Shown: positions 26,014 to 34,261 of the stretch, piece after piece
How positions within the stretch are numbered: position 1 is the stretch's first letter
Layout: each line of letters starts with the position of its first letter
Translations under genes and position numbers: made by a program
Notes under the pieces: generated by a model
What the model saw: the letters and a program-made list of their open reading frames with translations, nothing else
What the model was told of the DNA's origin: nothing
Databases searched by the model: none
Assembly (NCBI GenBank): GCA_951394045.1
Contig: OX595991.1
Coordinates: 744,001 to 808,000, forward strand
Length of the DNA stretch: 64,000 bases
Direction: 5' to 3'
Source: Nitzschia sp. DOCU1
Lineage: Eukaryota; Bacillariophyta; Bacillariophyceae; Bacillariales; Bacillariaceae

Positions 26014-26954
26014 ATGGCAGAACATCATCACTCTTTGACGGAAGAAATCCAGGCCGTGCTTTCGGCCTTGGTGGGAGGGGCACGATATGGATTCAAAATC
26101 CGTGTTCCTCATGCCTTGGTCATGACGGTCTTGTTTCGAAGAGATTTAACGTCGGCCCAAAAACTAAAATCCGTCACAAAGCTGGCCTTGGAACATGCGA
26201 CAAATCTGGCCGTGTTTGCGGCCATTTACAAGGTTCGTCAAGTCGGAAGGAGTGATGGATTGGATCGGAATGCCTGTATATACTTACCGCCAATTTTAAT
26301 CTATTGTTTTACCAATGATATATTCAGACGATTCTAGCCGTATTCAAAAAAGCCTCCAGATATCTTCGTCATCATGAAATGGATGCCAAGACGATTGGGA
26401 GAACAATTCTTGCTTTGATTGGTAAGTCGAAGAAGTGGGATCCGACCAGACCATTCCAAGACGACCATGTTCAAGTCGCGCTCCACACACGTGACCTAAC
26501 CCTTCTCTATATTACAACTATTCTTATTGTAGTGGATGGACCTTCCCATTACATTCCACCAGCCTTGGCTCCTGCTGGACATCCAGATCGGTCGTATCAT
26601 TCGTTCGTGGCAGGGTGGATTGGTGGATACTGCGTTTGGGGCCGCTACTCGTCCGTCAATTATCAACTGGTACTCTACTTGGCGAGTCGAATCCTGGTGG
26701 GCTTGGTTAAACGGGGTTGGGAAGCCGTTCATGGGACGCCGCATCATCATCCGGAATCCCCGTTGCAGCATCCAAAGTTATATCCGGTAGTAGCTGCGAC
26801 TGTTTGGGGCATTGTCATGGCGTTGTTTGAAGAGAGTCCGCATGTACTTCACCCATCCTTAAAGTCCAGCATGGATGAAATTTATCGATATCAGCTATCG
26901 GACTTGTCAGCTGCATCATTTCGGTCGGACGATGACGGTAGCCCTAGACGATGA
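26014..26954 (+). CDS. PXMP4: peroxisomal membrane protein 4 (PXMP4/PMP24) homologue, three exons
   Basis: Exons 26014-26232, 26328-26421 and 26533-26954, giving 244 residues. Intron 1 (95 bases) has GTTCGT and TATTCAG ends; intron 2 (111 bases) has GTAAGT and TTGTAG ends. Intron 2 is a stop-free multiple of three, so retention would insert 37 residues. PXMP4 is a multi-span peroxisomal membrane protein of the Tim17/PMP24-related type; its function is poorly known. Landmarks: GGARYGFKIRVPHALVMTVLFR at residues 22-43 (human: NGAVYGVKIRAPHALVMTFLFR), FVAGWIGGYCVWGRYSSVNYQLVLYLASR, and AATVWGIVMALFEESPHVLHPSLKSSMDEIY. A His-rich loop and a Ser/Asp tail are lineage-specific. Exon 3 could instead begin at the accag acceptor at 26559, shortening the protein by nine residues. 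Confidence 0.9.
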
Positions 26955-27045
26955 CAAAGACGGCTACTACAGTTACAGAGTGGCCGCTAAGTGTGTGGAA
27001 CGATGAACGAGAGAAAACGTAAAAAGTGGAGAAAGACGGGCGAAT

Positions 27046-28095
27046 CTAAAACATGGACAAAAGGTCCTCCAATCCGCCTCTTCGCGGCCGGCCTTTGTAC
27101 CAGAACGGTCCATGATAATCTGCAATGGCAGGCCAGTCATCTACAGACCGAAAGCCATACCGAGCTTTGAGCTGAGAAAAGTCGTCAGAACCACTTGGTC
27201 CAAGATCGACGCATGTCACTCCATCGGTATCAATGGACCGCCGTACCAATTCGTAGACACTGTGGAACCAAACATAGTTCTTAGCGGCCGTGTCATCTGC
27301 ATAGAACCATTGGCCTCTAATTGTCTTTCCTTTTCGTACTTCGTGGGCAATGGCGATGACTCTTCCGGTCGTTGCGTTGCGATATTCTTGAATTTCCCCC
27401 GTCATTCGTGTAGTGCCCATGTAGCGAGAAATGCCTTCTCCGAGAGCTTCTAAAAAGCCATACTTTCCGGCCAGCAACCGAACCTCGTGTGCTACGACGC
27501 ATCGAAAGTGAGCCAAGGAAGAATGAGGAGCTGGTTGACGGTCCAAGATGGGTTTGGTCGTCACAGTAAAATTTTGATTGAGGGCTCGAACAATCGTCCG
27601 CCGACACCCTCGGGGTAAACTCTTCATCCAGTCATCCACACTCGTAATGTTGTCTAGCTCGAGCAAAGCGTGTGGTCGAGTCTTGTACTGACCCATCCAT
27701 TGACCAGCTCCCATGGCCCCCAATGAATAATATTCTCGGTCTCCAATCGGAAGAGGATCGCCCACTGGTTGTTCTTCGTCTGGCAAAAGGGATTCTGCTT
27801 TTCTGAGCATTTGCACTGGTTCCGAGTCCTCGGGAAGATTGCCAAAGATAGCAGCAAATGCCAACATCAAATTGTTGTATTCCGGATCCCCTCCAAAGGC
27901 CTGGGAGACCCAGGCAAAGAGAGAAGTGACCTTTTCATCGTCCAGGGAGGTTTCGATCGTCACCGTTCGCTGGACAGCCAGACGTTGGCCAGCCAGTCCT
28001 CTCGCCTTTTCGGGCGACGATCTCACAAGGAATGTCGTAGCCACAGGAAGAAGCAGGCACAGCCACACCACTCGGAAATGAGACAAGAGAGCCAT
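27046..28095 (-). CDS. predicted plastid-targeted GNAT-like acyltransferase
   Basis: 349 residues from the ATG complementary to 28093-28095. The frame is open further upstream, but this start yields a clean presequence: hydrophobic FRVVWLCLLLPVATTF, then LVRSSPEKARG. The VATTF/L junction resembles the diatom ASAFAP plastid-targeting motif with Phe at +1 (inferred). The mature part has an acidic Asp/Glu-rich middle. The C-terminal half has the flavour of a GNAT/FemAB-like N-acyltransferase: SVDDWMKSLPRGCRRTIVRAL, GRVIAIAHEVRKGKTIRGQWFYAD, YVWFHSVYELVRRSIDTDGVTCVDLGPSG and LKARYGFR. I see no unambiguous acetyl-CoA loop, so the family call is tentative. It is the first of three neighbouring genes with plastid-type presequences. 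Confidence 0.6.
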   Translation of the reverse strand: MALLSHFRVVWLCLLLPVATTFLVRSSPEKARGLAGQRLAVQRTVTIETSLDDEKVTSLFAWVSQAFGGDPEYNNLMLAFAAIFGNLPEDSEPVQMLRKAESLLPDEEQPVGDPLPIGDREYYSLGAMGAGQWMGQYKTRPHALLELDNITSVDDWMKSLPRGCRRTIVRALNQNFTVTTKPILDRQPAPHSSLAHFRCVVAHEVRLLAGKYGFLEALGEGISRYMGTTRMTGEIQEYRNATTGRVIAIAHEVRKGKTIRGQWFYADDTAAKNYVWFHSVYELVRRSIDTDGVTCVDLGPSGSDDFSQLKARYGFRSVDDWPAIADYHGPFWYKGRPRRGGLEDLLSMF

Positions 28096-28455
28096 CGCAG
28101 TCCAATCAAGTGAACTTTTTACAGTTGTACGGGAGATGTTCGATGAATGTTCTTCTCCATTTGCAATGGAAGAAACAAGAAAGATATCAAGACGGCTGAG
28201 GACCGCGCCGTCATTTTTGGGTGGTGCTTCATCGGAATACGTCATCACATTTGGAACTTTCTTAGCTCGGCGTTTTGATCACAGCAGTCGAATAATGAGA
28301 TGTAATGCAACGGGAATTGGACAGACGCTGGGCTCTTTCGTTGCAACTTGTCGCGTGTTTTATCTCCAGTAGTAAGCTCTAAAACGATTCCAGTGCTCGC
28401 AAACTTGAAATCTTTACTCCGAACTTATTTTATAAGATATGAGCTGATTTTCTTT
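28096..28455. other. intergenic region
   Basis: 360 bases between two minus-strand genes: the GNAT-like promoter and the 3' end of the hydrolase-like gene. No other feature seen. Confidence 0.35.
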
Positions 28456-29823
28456 TCAAGCCTTTGGCATTGAGCAATTCAGAAAGGAAATGATAGCTTC
28501 TGAATAGCCTATTGGGTCTTCGTGCGCCAAACTAATACGTCCTCCAATGAATAGTTCTCTCCCCCCATTTCCATTTTCTTCGACATAGTCGCGGAATGTC
28601 TTTCTCGGTTTGCTTGCTTCCTCCGCGTTTGAAGGCGGTCGTTTGGTTTTTTGCCAAAACCAGCTTTTTGCACGATTTTGCCGAATGTCTCGCCCTTTGA
28701 TGACATCGATTTGAACCTCACTCTTGCCCTTTAACGCATCCAAACTATTCTTGCAGCCATCTTGGAGGCATCCTGCTAAAAAGGCAAAGGTCGAGTACCG
28801 GCTCAAGCCCCGACATGAAATGGCCGTGTGATAGCAGTTGGATCGCCACGTATCCCCCAAGTTGGCTGGGTCAGCCACAAGGTTCTTCTCGCTGAACGTT
28901 TGAATGAATTTTCCCTCGTTCCGGCAAGCATACCACCAAAATATGCGACCCAGTATACCACACAAGCGCTTGTAGGCTTTCGCCACCTTGGAACTGTCGG
29001 CGGGATTCAAGAAAAACGGTAGCCGCGGCGATGAAGAAATTATGACATTCGACACTGGTTTCGACAAAGGACAGGATTCATCCAGAGACCTTGCAGCCGC
29101 TTGAAGTGCGATTGGCGAGCAGCCACCATTGGCAATCACGCACCATCGATCAATAGGGCCGCCAGGGTCGCCTGTCGACGACACTTCATTTTTCGCCATT
29201 AGGTCGATCAACTGGTCCGACCAATCTGAAATATTCAAAAGCGGCAAGTGCTTGATGGATCCTTCCAGACCCGATATGGAAGGGTCACAGGCACTCCCGC
29301 TACCTAATAGATCTGGCGAAAGTATCAACAGTCGATCAGGTCGGTTTGGGTTGGCATGAAGTGAATTCAATAGTCGCTCGTAGAACCACCGTGCAATTCC
29401 GACGCCGACGGGATGTATCAACACAACGCCAGTAGTTCCATGAGAGGAAGATTTTGGTTTGACGGTGGATTCTAAAAGAAGCTTGTCGCACTGGTAGGTA
29501 TAATTGAGCTTGAACTCTTGGCTCGATGCTTGGTTGCCAAACAAGCCTCTAATGGGCCACCGTCGCCTTCGCGAATCCTGTTGCTGCTTGGCAACCGAAA
29601 TAGAATATGCCTCCGTCAAAGCGTTTTCTGGAAGTTTGACACTTATGAATTCGCTTGCTGCCTTGTCGCTTGCCTGGAGGTGGCTAAGATACTGGCTGTC
29701 CGAACCGATTGAAGTGCTCCATTTCTGAACGAACGCTTTCGCATTGTTGAGTTTGGCGACCAGCAAAATCAAAGTTATGGCAGTTGTCACCACCCACGGC
29801 CTCCCGGGTGATACATACGGCAT
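28456..29823 (-). CDS. plastid-targeted alpha/beta-hydrolase-fold protein, nucleophile replaced
   Basis: 455 residues from the ATG complementary to 29821-29823, chosen because it opens a bipartite presequence: PWVVTTAITLILLVAKLNNAKAF/VQKW, with Phe at the end of the hydrophobic part, as in diatom plastid proteins. The mature region has the alpha/beta-hydrolase order: a strand and oxyanion-type turn (TGVVLIHPVGVGIARWFYERLL), ILSPDLLGSGSACDP (the D-x-x-G-x-G-x-S cap-side motif), and the position of the nucleophile elbow, WCVIANGGCSPIALQAA. The usual G-x-S-x-G is absent there; Gly takes the place of Ser. The protein may therefore be non-catalytic or use another residue. A basic insertion follows near residues 385-410. 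It is divergent from the lumenal-protein gene, 399 bases between starts. Confidence 0.65.
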   Translation of the reverse strand: MPYVSPGRPWVVTTAITLILLVAKLNNAKAFVQKWSTSIGSDSQYLSHLQASDKAASEFISVKLPENALTEAYSISVAKQQQDSRRRRWPIRGLFGNQASSQEFKLNYTYQCDKLLLESTVKPKSSSHGTTGVVLIHPVGVGIARWFYERLLNSLHANPNRPDRLLILSPDLLGSGSACDPSISGLEGSIKHLPLLNISDWSDQLIDLMAKNEVSSTGDPGGPIDRWCVIANGGCSPIALQAAARSLDESCPLSKPVSNVIISSSPRLPFFLNPADSSKVAKAYKRLCGILGRIFWWYACRNEGKFIQTFSEKNLVADPANLGDTWRSNCYHTAISCRGLSRYSTFAFLAGCLQDGCKNSLDALKGKSEVQIDVIKGRDIRQNRAKSWFWQKTKRPPSNAEEASKPRKTFRDYVEENGNGGRELFIGGRISLAHEDPIGYSEAIISFLNCSMPKA

Positions 29824-30222
29824 CTTTCCGGAATGGGGTAATCCGATATCCTCTCTATGGTAGAAAGGGTCGCAAGGACAATTTGGGAAGGTGTGGAATT
29901 TGTTCATGTCTATACCCCACATCTTCATCTTCAAGATGCCGTCCGGGCGTTGATGGGTTCCGTACGATATCTTTGGATCTTCGACTCTCTGGAATAAAAA
30001 ATCGACTGATCCGATTTCGAACAATGACGTCACTTGACGACCGATTATTCAGCACACACGGCGAATCATCTCATCACCACACTTCGATCCATTTTCATAG
30101 TCATCGATCGATTGCCTTGAGGCTCCTAACGATAGAGAACATCTTTGTGTTGGAGGGAACGAGACGTTGCCACTTCAACTTTGCACGTCAAAACGGTTGG
30201 AGGTCTTGCGGCAGCGATAAAG
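29824..30222. promoter_or_regulatory. shared divergent promoter region of two plastid-protein genes
   Basis: 399 bases between the starts of the hydrolase-like gene (minus) and the lumenal-protein gene (plus). Both encode predicted plastid proteins, so co-regulation from this segment is plausible. Specific sites cannot be named from the sequence. Confidence 0.4.
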
Positions 30223-31256
30223 ATGATCAAGAACAGCCTTGCCTTCGTGACAAGTCTGTGGCTTCTTGCTGTCGTCCGATTCGGTCCAGGAGCTGAAGGT
30301 TTTGCATGGCGGCCTCTTACTTGTGTCGATTGCCCAGTTGTCAACCACGGACTAAGACTTTATGCATGCTCTCGTCGCGATGTTTTTATTAGTGGAGTGG
30401 TGGCTAGTCAGTTTTTGGCAACGGGAACAAAGGCGTCTGCGGCCGAGCAAAATCCTTTCTCGCCCCTAGCTGAATCTGCCTCATTGGAGAGTGGGCTCCT
30501 CGATAGTAGAGTTCTCGGAAATGTCTTAGCACCGCCACCATATGGAATGGAGGGCCCGGATATCTTTTACCCAGAGTAAGTGTGGTGTGTTTTTAAGCCC
30601 GTTGTATCATGGTGGGGCCTCGATCTCACCTCTGAAGCATCAGATGGTTCTCTGGCACGTGGAAGGTCAAATCAGAAACAAAGGAAATTCAGGCGCCATG
30701 TGGTGTTGCTCTGTTTGGTGGCAATACCACGTACATGAACGCTTTGAACGATATTGGAAATGTCTTGCTCTATGAAAGTAGATTTGTGCTTGATAGCAAC
30801 GGTCGAGTGATTGCCGACCGAGAATACAATGTTAGGTCGATTGCAAAGGTGGCCATGGGCGAGAATAGTGTGGTCGATGTTGCAACTGCCACACCAAACA
30901 AGTTTTCATGTCTTTTGGCTCCAAAAGGATCGCCTTCAATGTTGACAGTCGACTTAATTGTATTGAACCGGCGCCAGGAAACGGTATCCGCCAATCAATT
31001 CGATTGCAGTGAAGTTGTCCGAGAGATTGCCTCGCCGGTGGATCGGCCGCGACAAGCTCCTGCAATTCTCAAGGAGATTGAAACCACGTCACTTTACACC
31101 TACATCCCAGAAAAGGACGAAATTCACTGTCGGCAACGTTCTGCTGCTTTTCTACTTCCTTCCAACGAAAATCCGATTGCTATGCGGATGTGGCAAGCCA
31201 GTGGAGGGAGGGCTATAGATGTCAGATTTTACGACGTGAGTTACAAACGATCATGA
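30223..31256 (+). CDS. predicted thylakoid-lumen protein (Tat-type signal), two exons
   Basis: Exons 30223-30575 and 30644-31256, 68-base GT-AG intron, phase-2 join reading FYPE/WFSGTW; 321 residues. Three targeting steps are visible. First a signal peptide (SLAFVTSLWLLAVV), then a GAEGF/AW plastid-type junction. A transit-like stretch follows, and then a twin-arginine signal, SRRDVFISGVVASQFLATG, ending KASA/A, a lumen-type cleavage site. The mature part opens YPEWFSGTWKVKSET, a lipocalin-like start, and has GVALFGGNTTYMNALNDIG and a C-terminal RMWQASGGRAIDVRFYDV. It resembles the small lumenal proteins of plants and algae (DUF6816-like by pattern, not verified). The 3' half was copied in the tandem duplication and survives as a relic at 33775-33828 plus 40556-40888. 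It is convergent with monooxygenase A, 55 bases between the stops. Confidence 0.75.
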
Positions 31257-31311
31257 GTATCGACAAAAAATATGTTTACTGCTGATGGTTGATCAGTTTG
31301 AGATGGCTAGT

Positions 31312-33114
31312 TTAGAACGCAAGGGCAGCAGCAAAGAACAGGGCAAGAATGCTGCTGTGGACAAGAGCGGCTCCACTCTCGGGGTCATTTCCCGGAGGAG
31401 TGTTGTCATCTGGCTTGTCGCATCCTTCAGATACTACTCCAAATTCTCGCTCAAGATCATCGATGCCGGTAAGCATCTGTTTCTCATAGGTGGTTTCGCA
31501 TGGGGGCAAGCCCAAGTTATATCCACAGTACCAGGGCAACTCTAGGTCCAATTCTTCGATCCGAAGCAATACACGCGGATAATAGTACAAGAAAGCCATG
31601 CACATCTCTTCAGCACTACCAAGACCAAACACTCGACCGTTTCCACTGTAGTAGCAGGTTGTCCTGAACCCATCGCCAGGTTGGATATCAAAGGAATCTT
31701 GTTGGACAGCAGCGTTCCCATTTTGGTCAAATTCCCAGTATTCGACGGAGGCCTTACGAACGACTTCGCCATCACGAATTTGCTCATTGACAATGCGAGC
31801 ACCAGTCGCGTGCATGTGCAGATACTCTCGGAGTACCGTAACAGGCTTGCCAGCTACACCGGAGCATGTCCCAGGGCATTCAAAAGAATGAGACGAGAGA
31901 CCATCACCCACTGCTTCGCCGTACAAGCCAATTTGAGGGTCACCAGTAGCGAGGATACCAATCTGCTCGTCACGAGGCTGGCTGGTCCAGAACACACGAA
32001 CACCGCTGTTGTCGACGATGCCCGTGGTGAGCTGTGGGTTGTTGTAATGAACTTCGATCTTGAATGCCTGAAAACCGCCTGCGCCAAAGAATGCTTCGCC
32101 AAAGAGTGGAGATCCAAGATTGTCGGGAAGGGCGACCGCACCCTCACCTGGAGCCCAGACGTAGACAAGCTCATTGAACCCGTCTTCAGTACATTCTGGT
32201 TGTGAGCTGCCATAAATGATGTAGTGGTGGACATATGCTTCGTGGCCTTCTTGGATGATTGGTTCAAAACCAATAATGTTCAAAAGATCAGTGGTGTTGA
32301 GGACTCCTTGCGCAATGAGATCATCTCGCGAGAAGCAGTTGTACGCGTACTCTGTCTCTTCTGCAGCTATTTCATGGTCGACAGAAGATATGACAAAGGA
32401 GCCATCGGCATTTGTTGCCATTACCTTGGCGAATGTAGCAGAGTCATCCCCAACTCCGAAGAATCGGACTGCACCACGTGCACGGTTAAGGCCATGGTAG
32501 CTTACCTCGGAGCTATCGCCCCAAGCGGCAATGACGCGGGTGGGTGGGATCAAAGTAGAAGCGTCGTTGAAGATGGCATGGTCTTGAGGGTCGTTGGTGT
32601 TCAGAAGACGCTTGAGCTCAATCATGATAAAGCCTCCGTCTTCATCAACGTTGGAAGCAACGAGTTCCCAATCAGAGGGGCAGTCATCCTTCACAGGGAA
32701 GCGCATATCAGTGGTGTAGGCGTCAACGATCTCTTGTGGCTTAGCGGCCTCGAAGAGAACCATATCAGTACCAAGCATTCCACCTGCTTCAGCAATGCCA
32801 AATCCCAACCATCCGGTAGCGCGAACCGCAATGGCAAGGAAGACGTAGTCTCCGTCAACGTTCCAATGAATGGCAGCTCCGTTCTCGGGTTGGTTAGGGT
32901 CGGAGCCTTGAATGTAGACATTGCCAGGGTACTTGGATGCGATGCCGTTGTCATCGTACCAATTGCGGTATGGTTCTGCACCTATTCCTTCGAAATGAGC
33001 GCATGCAGCTGGGGAGTCAAAGCCACGGCTGATCTGAAGTTCGCATTCAAGTTCCGCGGATACTTGACTTGAAGCGAAGAGAGAAAGAGCTAAAACGGAG
33101 AAAGTAGTTTTCAT
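31312..33114 (-). CDS. DOMON / copper type II ascorbate-dependent monooxygenase (copy A)
   Basis: 600 residues from the ATG complementary to 33112-33114, chosen because it opens a signal peptide (TTFSVLALSLFASSQVSA/E). The family is DBH-like monooxygenase (MOXD1/DBH/PHM), which hydroxylates small substrates with two coppers and ascorbate outside the cell or in the secretory path. A DOMON domain lies at about residues 60-190 (VFLAIAVRATGWLGFGIAEAGGMLGTD). In the two catalytic domains the copper ligands are present: HH in EAYVHHYIIYG, H in KIEVHYNNP, HxH in YLHMHATG, and Met in EEMCMAFLYYYP. The last 18 residues are hydrophobic after a small-residue site (ESGAALVHSS), suggesting a GPI anchor. 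It is a tandem paralogue of 40956-42749. Copy A has a short extra segment (FFGAG) near residue 355. Confidence 0.9.
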   Translation of the reverse strand: MKTTFSVLALSLFASSQVSAELECELQISRGFDSPAACAHFEGIGAEPYRNWYDDNGIASKYPGNVYIQGSDPNQPENGAAIHWNVDGDYVFLAIAVRATGWLGFGIAEAGGMLGTDMVLFEAAKPQEIVDAYTTDMRFPVKDDCPSDWELVASNVDEDGGFIMIELKRLLNTNDPQDHAIFNDASTLIPPTRVIAAWGDSSEVSYHGLNRARGAVRFFGVGDDSATFAKVMATNADGSFVISSVDHEIAAEETEYAYNCFSRDDLIAQGVLNTTDLLNIIGFEPIIQEGHEAYVHHYIIYGSSQPECTEDGFNELVYVWAPGEGAVALPDNLGSPLFGEAFFGAGGFQAFKIEVHYNNPQLTTGIVDNSGVRVFWTSQPRDEQIGILATGDPQIGLYGEAVGDGLSSHSFECPGTCSGVAGKPVTVLREYLHMHATGARIVNEQIRDGEVVRKASVEYWEFDQNGNAAVQQDSFDIQPGDGFRTTCYYSGNGRVFGLGSAEEMCMAFLYYYPRVLLRIEELDLELPWYCGYNLGLPPCETTYEKQMLTGIDDLEREFGVVSEGCDKPDDNTPPGNDPESGAALVHSSILALFFAAALAF

Positions 33115-33157
33115 GTTGGCAGTTGACTGATTGAAAATCAAAATTATAAGGACGTTG
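33112..33157 (-). promoter_or_regulatory. start-proximal block conserved in both monooxygenase copies
   Basis: The 43 bases upstream of the ATG (containing TTGACTGATTGAAAATC) are identical here and at 42750-42792, although flanking DNA has drifted. It is presumably the 5' leader and core promoter. Confidence 0.5.
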
Positions 33158-33420
33158 CAACCAGGGTGAAATATCCCCAAGTGGGCGAAGTAATTTTCGA
33201 GTTTATGGTTTATAGTTACTCTTGTTCGACGAATGCCAAAGATGAGATCTCTAGAAGCCGATGATCCAATTCCCCACGATTCAAACATTCGTAGGAGTCG
33301 AGTCAGTCTGCTGTTTTAACCAACAGATATGTTTCCCGCGGACCTTAAAACCTCGACGCAGTGAAGCGGCTTTGTTTTGCGCGAATAGTACATGGCGCTT
33401 CCCCTGCTTACAATAGATCG

Positions 33421-33435
33421 TGGTTGGAACAACCA
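33421..33435. promoter_or_regulatory. conserved dyad upstream of monooxygenase A
   Basis: TGGTTG GAA CAACCA, a perfect 6-bp dyad about 307 bases upstream of the start. It lies in a roughly 125-base block (33361-33485) that is also kept upstream of copy B (dyad at 42992-43006). It could be a dimeric transcription-factor site; this is inference. Confidence 0.4.
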
Positions 33436-33644
33436 GGAAAATCCGCGCGGGGGCATTCACGACATAAAATCGATTAGGCCGACCAAAACGAAAGGAGCCC
33501 ACCGGGCCTCTGGACAGACTGTCTACTGTCTGTCTGTTGTAAAAATCCTACACTGTAAAAATCCGGAGACCGCTTTTCGACTTTTTGACGCTGTCGATGA
33601 GCTTTTGTCCTTTTGCTACGAGATACATCGATACACGTGTCAAA

Positions 33645-33774
33645 ACAAAATGAAAAGTTCCGACGGCTCTTCACATCGGCCGACCCACAATTCCGAGAAT
33701 AATGTCGAAGCATGCTAGCTTTTCCAGGGATCAAAGTAATAGCGAAAGCTGGACTCATTGAGGTGTTGAAGACG
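33645..33774 (+). pseudogene. 5' relic of the LRR receptor gene
   Basis: Decayed copy of the coding start region of the LRR gene. It aligns with about 43625-43757: both have TTCCGAC, CCCATCGG or CACATCGG, and TCCAGGGATCA followed by AAAGCGAAA-like sequence, at about 70-75 percent identity by eye. The frame is broken. It ends at the duplication junction, where lumenal-gene sequence takes over. The segment further upstream is shortened relative to the intact locus. Confidence 0.6.
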
Positions 33775-33828
33775 AGGTTGATTGCACAGGAGCACTGGGT
33801 GTCAATAGTGTGGTTGACGTTGCCACAC
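33775..33828 (+). pseudogene. lumenal-protein gene relic, upstream part
   Basis: Aligns with 30834-30894 of the intact lumenal gene (shared GATTGCA, CAATAGTGTGGT and GTTGC...CACAC). It starts abruptly at the duplication junction and is interrupted after CACAC by the retrotransposon; the remainder resumes at 40556. Confidence 0.7.
33824..33828. repeat. target-site duplication, left copy (CACAC)
   Basis: CACAC directly precedes the left LTR and is repeated at 40556-40560 directly after the right LTR, the 5-bp duplication expected for copia integration. Confidence 0.9.
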
Positions 33829-34177
33829 TGTGAGAAAATGCTGATGCGTGTAACGCGCGCCGGGCGGGTCGATGAGCCGGGCGGCGTCATTGTTGACGCG
33901 CAGTCCACAAAATATGAATGTCACAAGTTTGGACGATGACGCTGCGACCGATATCGACTATGTTGTCGATATTGTTGACGGTTGCAGATATTTCGGTTTA
34001 TGTGTTTCCAACTGAAGATACGACCCGACGCGTTCACATTCTACGCAAGTCGGTAGTAGTCTACTTTTATGTGTTACAAAAATTTCGGAGTTTGTTGACG
34101 AAATCTCCCGAGTCGGAGACGAATAGCTCCTCAATAAAATAGCTCACAATCTTTCCTTTTGAAAGTTATTTCTCGCA
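33829..34177 (+). repeat. left LTR
   Basis: 349 bp, TGTGAG...TCGCA, starting TG and ending CA. Compared by eye with the right LTR I find no difference; each holds the same 74-codon frame and an AATAAAA word (about 34132) that may serve as poly(A) signal. Confidence 0.93.
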
Positions 34178-34190
34178 GGTTATGAGCCCA
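34178..34190 (+). other. primer-binding site, complementary to the initiator tRNA-Met anticodon arm
   Basis: GGTTATGAGCCC immediately follows the left LTR. Its complement, GGGCTCATAACC, is the anticodon stem-loop of eukaryotic initiator tRNA-Met (yeast type) rather than its 3' end. Drosophila copia is primed the same way, by a 5' half of initiator tRNA-Met. The tRNA match is from memory. Confidence 0.6.
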
Positions 34191-34261
34191 ACGTACTTTG
34201 CGTACGGAAGCGATACATCAAGATTGTCAACTTACGTTCGGGACGAGATACGAATCCAACC

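Noticed and set aside
33918..34142. 74-codon frame inside each LTR (also 40296-40520)
   Set aside because: Identical only because the LTRs are identical; no sign of a product.
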